Origin: Euryodendron excelsum
Taxonomy: Eukaryota; Streptophyta; Magnoliopsida; Ericales; Pentaphylacaceae
Assembly: GCA_033060915.1 (NCBI GenBank)
Contig: CM065392.1
Location: forward strand, 12,098,501-12,162,500
Direction: 5' to 3'
DNA: 64,000 nt
Shown here: positions 11,542 through 22,807 of the stretch, one piece after another
How positions within the stretch are numbered: the first letter of the stretch is position 1
Layout: each line of letters starts with the position of its first letter
Made by a program: the position numbers and the translations under genes
The notes under the pieces: generated by a model
The model's database searches: none
The model's input: the letters and a program-made list of their open reading frames with translations, nothing else
What the model was told of the DNA's origin: nothing

Positions 11542-12925
11542 TATTGGATTGCATGAGCTCTTAAAGCCATATTTATGACATTTAATTAATATTATATTTG
11601 ATTCTCTCTCTTATTTATATTTATTCATACTGTGTTGGTAACTATATATGCATATGATGTGTAAGGTCTAGGAATTGCACTTAAGGTGGATCATGCGTGT
11701 GAATGTGATTCATACACAAAGAGATATGATCACACCGGTTACTTATAATTCCAAACTTAGTTCATAGTTAGAGTAAGCTTAGACAACTCACTTAGTTGGC
11801 TATAATAAATGTAACCTCTATTTTATAGAATGGTTGGTCTTGACTGTTAGAGTAATTAACTCTGGGTTAATGTGTTGATGTACTTAGAGTACATTGAACT
11901 AGATTAGGATAAGAATTCATACCCATTACTTTCAGTGGTAGTGTCACTTCTTATAACTCTATTAATTACAAAATGAGTCTTAACCTTGAAGGATTAAAGG
12001 ACTCAAGTACCTGATGGTGTCCACTTTGATTTATCAATAAGTAAGACTTCTGTATGATTAATACCTCGATAGGTTAGGTGTACATTGTTAGGACTTAGAA
12101 ACTTCTAATCTCAATAAGGTCACCACACTCTTATATGATAGGTATTCCCTTGACTCAGTCTTTGGCATGCTGGGTTTTTTATTCATATACTATTTATAGT
12201 ACAAAGTTATTATTTATTTTCACAAAGGTCTTTTTAGAAAATAAATAATTTGCAGTGATCAATAGTTGTTAGATTAAATAGTCTTGGATAAGAAGTAAAT
12301 GGGTTAAGCTGACAGTTTTTTAGCTTAGTGCCAATTTACGAATACTGGTAGTGGGAATTAATCTTTGTGATAATTAATAGAATAGGGGCCTAGACGTAAC
12401 TTTCTATTTCGGGAGGAAAACTAACATCATTTAGTGGAGTTAAGGGTAGTTTTATTAATTGCTATATTCATCAAGGGTTGATGTGTAATTATAGCAACTT
12501 GGTGTTTAGCCTAGAATATGGAAACCTAGAGATCCCCCCTTACATTTGGAGAGACATAGTATATATACATACAAGGGGATGGTCGGTCACACGTAATGCT
12601 TGGAGAGAGAGATTTCAAGGTGTTTGTGTGAGTGTGTTTGTGAGTTCCCACCAACTCTTGCCATGCCTTATGCCTTAGTGATCAAGAAGGAAGAACCCTA
12701 GGTTAAGGAGGCTCAAGCTATTCAAGGATTCAAGGAAGAACCCTAGACGAAAAAAACTCAAGTTCTTCAATTGTTCTCACTGTTTAGGGTGTGCTACCCA
12801 ACCCTGCAAGGTATGATTTTTTATTCATCTTGTTATTCATGCATAGATTAATGAAGATACATAAGTATGATCTGAATGTTTTTTTTTAAATCACTTCCAC
12901 ATAGGTTTTCTCAAAAACCATGGAC
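11542..12925 (+). mobile_element. Probable copia 3' LTR following the RNase H fragment
   Basis: Directly after the RNase H stop is a purine stretch (AGTGGAAGAT, 11532-11541), the usual place of a polypurine tract, followed by TATTGGATTGC, a likely decayed TGTTGG LTR start. The block is A+T-rich and non-coding. Its end is set only approximately, before TGGTATCA at 12926. No target-site duplication was found. Confidence 0.45.
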
Positions 12926-13203
12926 TGGTATCATCGATTCTTATTCAACATGTGCACTAGCTAGTTTTCCCATTATAAATTTTAGTCCCCTCAAACATGG
13001 TCAACGTAGTTTAACCATTTTGGAAGATAGAAAAATATGGAGGGGCTAAGTTTGATTAAATCTTTCCATTGTAAGTTATATTGGATTTTCTAATATGATT
13101 ATCACTGTTGATGTTTCTGTTAGCTATGATACATGTTATGGAAGCTTTATTTCCTAAATTTGAATTATTTGGCACTTTATGAAATTATTGAGGATGTGTC
13201 GGG
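12926..13203 (+). other. Primer-binding-site-like motif and short leader
   Basis: TGGTATCATCG at 12926-12936 resembles the initiator-methionine tRNA binding site of copia elements (TGGTATCAGAGC). It is followed by non-coding A+T-rich DNA up to LTR C. If real, an LTR followed by a binding site is the order of a 5' LTR, which conflicts with the RNase H upstream unless two elements share one LTR. Confidence 0.3.
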
Positions 13204-15117
13204 TGTAAGCATCTCATTTTTGCTCGTTCGGCAATTTTTGGTCCAAACCAACTCTCTAGTAAAATGTCACAACACTATCAAGTCCAACTGGCTTTCCAGA
13301 GATGAAATCAAACCGTCAAAGTTCAAATAGTCACTTTCGAGCCTAGAATGCCCAACCAAAGCCAAAACATTCCTAGGCATTCTAGACTGCTTTTCGAGAC
13401 CGGGCAATTTTCGAAATCAATCGCAAATACCGTCAGAGTGATAAAACCACTCACAAACCTTGAACGGTTCCCTTTCGACGCCTACTAGCCAGCTAACACA
13501 AAATATTTATTATACCCCTAGGCATTAAGCAGCTTTTCGAGATAGTGCGATCTCTAAAACCAAAGCCAAAACCATCGGAGTGGTACAAGCACTCACAAAC
13601 TTTCAAATTGCTAAAATGGCTAAAATACTCATAAACAGGTCATGGCACATTTACCAAAGGATGGAATACCTTAAGAAACTAACTCGTCACAACTGTCGGA
13701 GTGATGAAAATACTCATAAACCCAAGTCAACACCAATGCCTGCCAGCACGACACAATGAAAAATGATCATTCTACCCCTAAGTAGTTGGGCATAGCTTTC
13801 AAAAAAGTACTAATTCCCACCCTCAACATTGTCTCTAGACAATCTGGCATGTTCAATGTGTCATTCAAACCAATCCTAGTCTCATTTCGGTTAGCGCTAG
13901 TCAAAGTAACCATTCTACCCCTAAGTAGCTCGTCACACCTTTCAAGAAAGTACCATTTTCTCAGGACGATAAGACCACCCTCAAACATTATCTCTAGACA
14001 GTCAAGCATGCTCAATATGCCATTTAAACCAACTTTGGTGCCATTCTAGAGAGCCCCAGTCAAAATGACCATTTTGCCTTTAGACATCCTGGCATGCTCT
14101 TCAAGAAAGTACAAGTTCCTCGAAGCCGTAAGACCACCCCGTAGTACCTCCATGTACTTAGACACTCCCAAGCATCCAAATAAAATCCCATTCGATTTTG
14201 TTCTGACAAGTTTCGGTTAAAACAATCATTTTGCCTCTGTCGACTCAAGAGCATTTTCAGACCACACCAGCTTCAGAAACTAAACTAGCACCTACTGAGA
14301 CACTCTAAAGAGGGTCCCTATCATTTTTGGGTGAGTCCCTTAACTCGAAATGCACTTTAATCAATAAGTGCTTCAAGGAGAGTGTCACAGTTGCTCCCCC
14401 AAAACTAACTTTTCCTTTATTTTCGAACTAAAATGCACCGTCAAAAGATTAACAAAAAGCGTGTATAAGGGAATTTCCAAAAGCTTGAGCTATAGACTTT
14501 CCATCGGTACAGTTCGATTGTTCATAACATCCCCTGAAGGTCGTGATCAAGTGGCTCAAAGAAGGGTACTTTTCAACACTTGGAAAAAAAAATATAAAAG
14601 TACACCTCCGTTTCACATGTCAAATCCTGATTCTCGAGGTTAAAATGCACCATCAAACGACTTGCAAAATGCATAAATCAAGAAATTCCCTGAAGCCTTT
14701 CCGAAGGACTTTCCATCAGTATGATTCAATCAAGATGATCGCTTCCCAAAGGTTGTGATTGCATGAACCAAAAACGGCCATTTTGGGAAACTGACTGAGA
14801 TTCTCACATACGCTCCTGAAAGCTTATTTTTAAGCTCGCCTCCTAAAGCGATATCTCTATCATCCAAAATCATCCAAGGCTCCTTGATGGCACTAAGTTC
14901 TAGAAGAACTATAGAGGAACATTGCGCCGTGCCCAATTTCTGTGAATTTTTTTTTATGGGAGAGCGTAAGCTACATGCACTCATTGTTTTATCAGATTAT
15001 GACAAAACTTATCTTGCAGCCCAAGTTTGAAAAGTATAAGGGTGCCACGTGGCACTATTTTAATGGATAGGTCCAAACGCATGTATAAGACATGCACCAG
15101 ACCTAAAACAGGTTGCC

Positions 15118-15125
15118 TATAAATA
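15118..15125 (+). promoter_or_regulatory. TATA box of LTR C
   Basis: TATAAATA in GTTGCCTATAAATAATGG, followed by a CTCCCCCTCTG stretch as in copy D. It lies 1.9 kb from the LTR start, matching the placement in copies B, D and E. Confidence 0.65.
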
Positions 15126-15849
15126 ATGGTCTCCCCCTCTGCATATTTCAGACTAAAAATGTAAGGAAACTCTACAAAACTCAAAACGGAAAGCTCAAAA
15201 ATATTTTCAAGTCTCCAAAACTCAAGATTCTTTGAAGATCATATCTCCAATTGAAGCTCCTAGGTCCAAGCTATGGTGGATTGAAGGCCAAGGTATACTC
15301 TATTTTAATATTATGCAATCCTCCACTCTCACTTCTCTCTCTGAGCTCACTTGAGCTATTCACTTTCTTAATCCCCATCTTCAACCCCCTTTCTTGTATG
15401 CTTGAAATAAGAGGGCTCCAAAACCATGCTTAAATGAAAGCTCTGAAGACACACAGTACCCGGGGATTGAGAGCTTAATTAAAGATGGTATGGCTCTAAA
15501 GCCCTTTGCAATGTGGCGAAGTCTAGCCTTGTACGTCCATACCTTTTGAAATATATTTGTGGTGATATTCATATTATGCATATGATCGCTTTATGTTTTG
15601 TGTTTAAAACCTCTTTTCAGACCACCATTGTTACTATCTTTAAATAATCTTCAAAGTTCCTATCAAAATGCTTTACAAAATGTCTCTCTAAAAGTTCCAA
15701 ATTCAGGTTTTTTAAGGTTTAAGCCAAAATCCTTAGGTTTCAACGCCTTAGAAATTCTTCAAAACTATTTAAATTACATTGTTTCATTTCACTCTCTTAA
15801 GTTTTGCATAAAATGGTTTTCAAAACAATCCTCTCTAAAGTGGTTTTTA

Positions 15850-16410
15850 CACTTTTACTCTCTTGAGTGTATGATTGAAATGGTTCCAAGACAACCCTCT
15901 CTTGAGTGGTTGTCACCAATCAACCATATGAATTATATGCTCATTTGAGTGTTTTCAAGTGTTCAAGTGGTTTTCAAAATAACCTTCTCTAGAGTGGTTT
16001 TCTCTCTTGAGTTTGTGATTAACATGGTTCCAAGACAACCCTCTTTTTAGTGGTTTTCAAAAATCAACCATATGAATCACACTCTCATTTGAGTGGTTTT
16101 CAAAACAACCCTCCCTAGAGTGGTTTTCAGGTTTTTGCTCTCTTGAGTTTGTGATTGAAACGGTTCCAAGGGAACCCTCTCTTGAGTGGCTTTCAAAAAT
16201 CAACTATATGAATTACACTACCATTTGAGTGGTTTTCAAGAGTTTAATTGTTTTGAAAACAACCCTTCCTAGAGTAGTTTTCAAATTTTTGCTCACTTAA
16301 GTTTGTGATTGGAATGGTTCCAAACCAATCTTCTCTTGAGTGGTTTTCAAAAATCAACCATATGAATCTCATGCTTACTTAAATGGTTCTCAAAACCCAC
16401 AACTCACTTG
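15850..16410 (+). repeat. Degenerate 135-155 bp tandem repeat in LTR C
   Basis: About four units, each with AATCAACCATATGAAT (about 15916, 16062, 16197, 16352), a CTCATTTGAGTGGTTTTCA segment, and CTCTTGAGT...GTGATTGAAA...GGTTCCAAG. Related single-copy sequence occurs in D (about 23570-23840) and, reversed, in E (about 32600-33170). It lies downstream of the TATA box in the transcribed part of the LTR. Confidence 0.65.
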
Positions 16411-16639
16411 AGTTGCTTTTCCAAAAGAGTTTCACATGGAATTATAACTTTCTCACATGAAATGATACTTTTCCAATCTTTCTCTAAAATATTTTCACAT
16501 AAAATCACAAGGTTTTCGTATAAAATCATAGAGTTTTATATGAAATCATAGCTTTCAAATTCTTGTACATAGAATGTTTCTCTCCAAACCTTTCAGAACT
16601 ACTAGGTTCAAAACCCTAGTTCAAAACTACTTTCCAAAC

Positions 16640-16800
16640 CCCAGGTCAACCTAACCCAAGTTAGTTAACCGTAGGTCAACTTAACCTTAGTTAATTAACT
16701 CTAAGTCAATTAAACCCAAGTTAGTTAATCTTAGGTTAACCTAACCTTAGTTAGTTAACCATAAGTCAACCTAACCCTAGTTAGAAATTCTAACCTAGGT
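16640..16800 (+). repeat. CTAACC/GTTAGTTAACC-rich short repeat in LTR C
   Basis: A run of degenerate units such as CCTAACCCTAGTTAGTTAACC. The same track is present in LTR D (about 24050-24280) and, on the opposite strand, in LTR E (about 32215-32465). It resembles but is not the plant telomere repeat, and is an integral part of this LTR family. Confidence 0.6.
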
Positions 16801-18361
16801 TGTTTGACCCTAAGTTTCCAAATTCCAAACTCTTTCTTAAAATATATTTTCAAATTCAGACTTCATTTCCATACTTGTTTTCTATACTTCTCAAATTGAT
16901 TTCAAAAGTTCTCTTGAACTTGTCTTAACCAAAACTAGTTAAGCACTTAGCATTTTTCAAAACTACGTTCCAAAATGTTTTCTAAAAACTCACAACCTTA
17001 AGGTTTGTCCTAACCCTCTCATGGTTAGGATCTCCAAAGGAGGGTGATACATTGATTGGAATCTTCATGGTTCATATTAATACCCTAAATGTTTTCAAAA
17101 CCTCTTTCAAAAAGGATTTTCAAAAATCACATTATTGGGATAATCTTGGTCATTTAATGATTGTGGTTTCCTAAGTAAAGTGAGATATCAAGTAGGATCC
17201 TATAATCCAAAAGTTTTCAAAACTCTAAAGTAAGTTTCTAGCCCTTTTATAAAAATAAAAAAAATTTAAATCACAACCCTAAAGGAGTCTAGTTGTTCCA
17301 TTACTAATCTCCTAAGGATGATGAAATATTCAATATACTTTAATAAAGTATACAAAAATGATATTTGAAAACTTTCCAAGATAAGTTCACAAGAGCTTTT
17401 ACTTTATTCCAATCCAAAATTCCATCTCCAAAATCTTCAAAACTCTCTTGAGTTGAACACTTTCAAAACTCTCTTGAGTTAATTTCAAAACACACTTCAA
17501 AACTCTCTCGAGTTCTACTTCAAAAATATTTCAAAAAATCTCGAGTCTTATTTCAAAAACAGTTTAAAACTCCCTCGAGTTCATTTTCAAGTCAAAACTC
17601 TCGAGTTCAAGTTTCAAAACCCCCAAGGCTCCCTTAAGTCCATTTTCAAATCATGCTTTAGCACAAATTACAAATGACCTTATTCTTACCAAATAAGATA
17701 CATAAGCAACCTAAATAGGTACGGTCATAACTTATTTCAAGTCAAATGTCATTTTCAAAACTTTCATTCCATCAAAACTACAATTCAAAAATCAAATTTC
17801 AACAACTTACTATTCTTTCAAAACTCTTTCCCAAAACATGCATCGGTCCTCCCAAAAGTGATGACCCCAAACCCCAATTTCAAAACTTCAATAAGTGGAT
17901 ATTTGGCATCAAGAGATTTAGTAAGTGAATTAAGGGTGAATTGACATGTAAATACCAAAAGGGCAAGGTAGACTGATGATCTTATGATATCTTCCCTCCA
18001 CGTAACCAACTCCCAGACCATAGATTTCTAATTTCAAAGACCAATCTGGAGTCATATTTCAAAAGGGCTTTAAACTACTTTCAAAATCTTATTAAAAATC
18101 TTATTTTTCAAAACCTTCTTAAAAAGATATTTTCAAAAAATCTAAGTTTAGTCATCAAATTACACTTAGTTTTAGGTGACCTAGTACATCTTTAATTATA
18201 TTAGGTAACGACTCCAAGCCTTTTTTAAAAAGCCATTATTCAAATTATTTCAAGTTTAAATATTTATCGCACTTGTTCTTTTTAAGGGTGAGATCTAACA
18301 AAGAGAGTATCGAGTTTACCCAAGTCAAGACTTAGGCTTGAGTAAAAACCGAAGTGTGACA

Positions 18362-18483
18362 TCAAGTGTCTGGGTCTGCAACATTATCAAGTTCACAAAC
18401 AAGCCATTGCGTGAAATCACTAAGAGTGGATCTTTCCTCAAAGGCTTAGCAATGGTAGTTCTATATGACAAAGTTCTATACAT

Positions 18484-18514
<31 letters not shown>

Positions 18515-18640
18515 GCTTGTTGACAAAATTAAGAGTTTTGGCAGAGGATCAATCATATGCATCAGTTACAGAGTTTTCTAGTAATGAGAGTGATGATAAT
18601 ACTGATTCAAGGTGAAGAAAGCACTTAAATGTGTGCCTAT
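18362..18640. other. Spacer between LTR C and the next solo LTR, with a CA/TA microsatellite
   Basis: About 280 bp of unassigned sequence. It includes an alternating CA then TA tract at about 18484-18515. A short plus-frame stretch (FTNKPLREITKSGSF) faintly recalls gypsy RNase H, but the match is too short to call. Confidence 0.4.
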
Positions 18641-18925
18641 TGATAATAGCTTAAAATTGCATTATGATATATATTTTAGTAACTATTATTGCATTTATTT
18701 TGGCATTTATTCTCTCATTTACACATAAATGGTGTTGTGTTCTTTTCACCGTGGGTTCATACAAGTATTCATGGTTAAAATGGTGTTTTTATACAAAAGA
18801 CTCATTACGTGTGTTTATTTTGATAGTAGATTTAAAGAAGGATGATTTGAATAGAGTTGAGACTTTTACTTGGTGTTAATTTGAACTTTGGAGTCAAATT
18901 AAAGAAATTGTGAAGTTATAATGGA

Positions 18926-19112
18926 AGGTGTCAACACCTATTCCAAAGGGGTTGACACTTGGAGACCGTATGTTTAGAAAATTTGTTACTGTTTAAAAGT
19001 GTTGACACTTGTTCTGAAGGGGTCAACACCAAGTGACAGAGCACTCGAAAATATCATTACTATTCAAAAGAGTTGACACTTCTAACTTCAGGGGTCAACA
19101 CCTCTTTCACAG
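18926..19112 (+). repeat. Paired inverted GTCAAC/GTTGAC repeats in the solo LTR
   Basis: Three successive segments of roughly 65-75 bp pair the octamers GTGTCAAC and GTTGACAC in opposite orientation (for example GGTGTCAACACC at 18927 with GGGTTGACACTT, then GTGTTGACACTT with GGGGTCAACACC). They lie about 300-480 bp upstream of the TATA box, so they may be promoter elements of the LTR; that role is inference. Confidence 0.6.
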
Positions 19113-19396
19113 CAACAATATCTGGAGAAAAATCAAGAGATAAAGATTTGATGTGGTTTTGGTATTTTGGCCATAACGTTCAACTCAGATATTGGATTAA
19201 GGTAATTATTCCAGCGTTGCAAAGAAGACTTAAAGCTCTACAACATTGATTTCACAAGAAATCTCATGAATCAAACTATATCATGGTCAAAAGTCAACCG
19301 CAAGTTGACAAAAATATGAAAACTGCGAATTTAGCAAATATTCTTTTCTACTTGTAATAGGTTTCCTTTCTCCTCAAGACTCTTTGACTCTTAGGA

Positions 19397-19404
19397 TATA
19401 AATA
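19397..19404 (+). promoter_or_regulatory. TATA box of the 1.4 kb solo LTR
   Basis: TATAAATA in GGATATAAATAGGAGAG, in the second half of the LTR and followed by a pyrimidine-rich stretch (TTTTTTCTTTTCTTCG) as expected near a plant transcript start. Confidence 0.55.
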
Positions 19405-20035
19405 GGAGAGAGGGGACACGAAATACAAATCTTTTTTCTTTTCTTCGTCTATTTTTCTTCTTCTAGGGTTTCTCTATTTCAATGGTTTGCTAAACTCCTA
19501 GCTAAGGCTAGGGGTGAAACTTTTAATGGATACATAATATTTGTTCCTTGATCTTTCAATGGTTTTCAATGCATAATCTTTTTAATTTATTATTTCTTAT
19601 GTTTAGAAGAGTTTTTTTTCTATAAAATCTCTTTATTCACTGTTAACTCCATGTACAATGAATGCTTGGAATTCCCTGCGTATCAAATAACTAGTTTTGC
19701 AAAATTTTGTTCAATTAATTATAAGATTAATCGTTCGATAGTATTTTTCATATAATCATTACTTTATCTTCTGATTGAGTTTACTGCCTAGTGATTCTCA
19801 ATTGAGTTATAAAAAAAAGGATCAAGAATAGATATTATAGATCTGTTAAAGGTGGAATCTTAATGCCTTAGCACTCATCTCATATAATTTTCAACCAACA
19901 ACTTTTCATTGTCTCAACCATATTCTCATTGCTTGTGTTACTTGTTCATCAATCCCTGTGGTTTGACATCGGACTCCTAAGATATATTACTTCACAACAA
20001 CCTGCACTTAGGTTTGCATTCTTTTCGTCACAGCA

Positions 20036-20654
20036 CTTATACTAGATTGTCTTTCCATGGACAAGTTTTAAGTAATTCTATACAAACAAAAATTTTTGTA
20101 CAAACTTTTTATATAAAATAATGTGGTTGTTTGTGGTCTTGTTATTTCCAACCAAGACACTATTTTGACCCATCATATAAAAAATACCATTGATGTAACA
20201 TTTTTGTTAAGTTTTATGTATGCAAATTCTATAAGAATAGAATTCTCCATAAATTTTGCATGAACTATTTGGAACTACAAAATCTGTAGCCAGCCAATTG
20301 ACAGCTAAGTTGAAACATTATTATTAGAGCAATGCTATACAGACAAAAAAACTATACCAAATTATTTTTTTGTACAGAATGAATGTTGCGACCAAGCTGG
20401 ACCTTTTATTTTTAGCAAAACACACATAAAATTTACTTTTAATTTTAGAAATGCCAACGCACCACATCATTCTAAATTAATTTTTTGTATAAATTTTCTA
20501 CAATATTAAAATTTTGCTAATCATATGGAATAGTTATATAATTGAAGAAAACTTCAAAAAGACTTCTGAAGATAGAACCCAATCTACGATGACAGTTAAA
20601 ATCCAAATTTGGTTTTTTTCTTTCTAGATATGCCTTGATCTCCACTGTAGATAT
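20036..20654. other. Unassigned A+T-rich spacer
   Basis: No gene seen. Two similar segments (about 20075-20120 and 20335-20385) share the order TATACA, ACAAA and TTTTTGTACA, suggesting a decayed small MITE, but no clear ends or duplication were found. Confidence 0.3.
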
Positions 20655-20886
20655 TGTAAGCACCCTATTTTTGCCCGCTCAACAATCTCCGATCCACATC
20701 GATCTTCCAGTAAAATTTCACAACACTATCAAGCCCAAACTAACTTTTCAAACTCCATTCTAATCAATTGGTTGCTTCCAAAGCCCATCAGGCCTGACTG
20801 GAGCAAAAATGACTAAAATGCCCCTAGACACTCCAGGTAGCCTCCCGAGATCGATCGATCTCTGGAATTAATGCCAAACACCATCG

Positions 20887-21335
20887 GAGTGACGAAAACA
20901 CTCATAAACTATCACACCTTCGGAGTGACGAAAACACTCACAAACTTTTCAAGGTAGTTTTCAGAGATTGGGAGGCCACGGAAACCAATCACCATCGTCG
21001 GAGTGATGAAAACACTCACAAACTTTAAACAGTTCACTTATGATGCCTGCTAGCCTGCCAATTTAGAATGTCCATTATGTCCCTTAGCATTAAGTAGCTT
21101 CCCGAGATCAGGCAGTCTCCAGTGCCACCACCAAACCATCGAAGTGACGGAAACACTCACTAATCTTTAAGTCGTTGGAGTGACGAGAACACTTACCAGG
21201 TCAACATGAGTTTTGCCACTAAACCACCCAATGTCACAGGACCGAATGCGCCTCTTGGCCATAGCATGTTTACCGTAGAAAAGAAAAACCTCGAGAAACC
21301 AACCCGTCACAACCGTTGGGGTGACAAAAACACTC
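20887..21335 (+). repeat. Six GAGTGACGAAAACACTC-like motifs in the U3 of LTR D
   Basis: A quasi-palindrome with GAGTG and CACTC arms occurs at 20887, 20933, 21001, 21142, 21178 and 21319 with few changes. Versions also occur in LTR C (about 13438, 13570, 13700) and, reversed, in LTR B (about 9548-9660). Position near the LTR start suggests an enhancer-type element of the retrotransposon; function is inference. Confidence 0.7.
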
Positions 21336-22426
21336 ATAAACCCATGGTCAACACCGATGCTTGCTAGCCTGTCTTAGTGAAAATTGACCAACCTTCCCCT
21401 TAGGCATGATTGCATGTCTTGCGGGAAAGTACAAACTCCTCGAGACGATAAGTCCATCCAACTCAACACATCTTTAAGAAAGTATCAAGTCCTTAAGATG
21501 GTAAGTCCAACTTTCAGGACTATTCTTGGATAGTTCGGCATGTTCAGTATGCCATTCCAGTCGACTCCATATCAATTCCGGTGATACCTGGTCACAATGA
21601 CTGTTTTTCCCTTGGTGGACCAAGCATTTTCTAAACCACACCGACTCTGTATACCAAATCGACATTCATTGAGATACTTTGAACAAGATCCTTGTCCATT
21701 TCTAAGTGAGTCCCTTAACTCAAAACAACTCTAAGTCAAAGAAAGCTTCCCAGAGTGCCTTGCAGACACTCCACTAGGGTTGTCTTTTTCTCTAATTTCC
21801 TGATTAAAACGCACCATCAAATAACTTGAGAAATGCATAAATTAGGGAATTCCTAAAAGCCTTTCCATAGGTCTTTCCATTAATACAGTTCAATTAAAAA
21901 GATCGCTCCCCGAAGCACCTGATCACGTGGCCCGAAAGTTGCCACTTTAAGAATGAAGTGTCTCACAAATGCTCTGCCACGATTAACTTTTTCTTTAATT
22001 CCCTGATTAAAACTCACAATCAAACAACTTGAGAAATTCATAAATTAGGGCATTCCTTAAAGCTTGTCCAGAGGACCTCCCATCGGTACGATTTGATCAA
22101 AGAGGTTGCTTTTCAAAGGCCACAATCGTATAGCACAAAAACTACCATTTTCAGAAACCAAGACACTCTGAAAAGTTTATTTTCATGCATGCTTCTCAAT
22201 AACATATCTTCGTTATTTGAAATCCTTTGAAACTCCCTGATAATGGAGCGTATACTTGAAAAATGATCAAATCGTCCAAAACTTTGCTTGTTGCCTAAGA
22301 TAGTGTAGTACAGAGAGTGCCACGTGGCACTCAACTACTGGAGAACGACAGGCATTTGTGTTAATGTGGCTAGCCAATTTTTGGCTAAGCTCATATAGGA
22401 CATGGGCCCAGGGTGTTTTTTTTATC

Positions 22427-22434
22427 TATAAATA
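22427..22434 (+). promoter_or_regulatory. TATA box of LTR D
   Basis: TATAAATA in ATCTATAAATACAGGCTCC, 1.77 kb from the LTR start. The context CTATAAATACAG(A/G) is shared with copies B and E. Confidence 0.65.
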
Positions 22435-22785
22435 CAGGCTCCCCCCTCATATTCCAAAGCTGAAAATAGAGGCGAAGCCCGGCAAAAATCTCCCTAGAAC
22501 TTTGAAAAACCCTAAACATTACACCTTTCTCAACCCTTCAAGCATCCAAACTAGATTCTACTCTTCTCATGCCTATACACTTCATCCCCAAAGCCTTCAA
22601 AGCAAGACTCTAGCCATTTTTAGCCCCCCTCAAGTCCACTCAAACTCAAGTGAAGTCATCAAAGGAAGGTTGCAAGTGGTTGAAGATAATGTGGTGTTCT
22701 CTTTTACATTTTGTCATCCCCACTCGTTCTCTTCTCCCTTTTGAAGCTCATATCAGCTTTTCTCTATTTTAAACCCTATCTTCTG

Positions 22786-22807
22786 CCCCCCCCCCCCCCC
22801 CCCCCCC
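22786..22807 (+). repeat. Poly-C run of 22 bases
   Basis: An uninterrupted cytosine run within the transcribed part of LTR D. The other LTR copies lack it at this place. Its length is likely polymorphic or subject to sequencing error. Confidence 0.9.

Larger units (their letters stand above)
13204..18361 (+). mobile_element. LTR copy C of the long-LTR family, probable solo LTR
   Basis: A 5158-bp plus-strand copy, starting TGTAAGCATCTCATTTTTGC and ending ...GAAGTGTGACA. Its start aligns with copy D over GTAAAATTTCACAACACTATCAAG-like sequence and its end with the GAGAGTATC...CTTG block of D. No gag or pol lies inside. Flanks TCGGG (13199-13203) and TCAAG (18362-18366) match at three of five bases, both differences being G to A, so the duplication is decayed or wrongly placed; GTGTC at 13196 and 18366 is an alternative. 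Confidence 0.8.
18641..20035 (+). mobile_element. Solo LTR of an unrelated retrotransposon family
   Basis: A 1395-bp block starting TGATAATAGC and ending CGTCACAGCA, flanked by CCTAT (18636-18640) and CTTAT (20036-20040), a 5-bp target-site duplication with one mismatch. It has a TATA box at 19397-19404. Near its end it carries the CCCTGTGGTTTGACATCGGACTC-like and ACTTAGG-type sequence seen at the 3' end of many plant gypsy LTRs. No coding region. Family assignment to gypsy is inference. Confidence 0.75.

Noticed and set aside
16640..16800. Interstitial telomere-like repeat
   Set aside because: Units such as CTAACCCTAGTTAG are degenerate, not the plant CCCTAAA repeat, and the track occurs at the same place in LTR copies D and E.
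18338..18523. Possible gypsy RNase H remnant
   Set aside because: Only about ten residues recall the family; they overlap the end of LTR C and run into a dinucleotide repeat.
22358..22744. Open frame of 128 codons in LTR D
   Set aside because: It spans the TATA box and the presumed transcript start, is proline- and serine-rich by base composition, and is not open in the other LTR copies.
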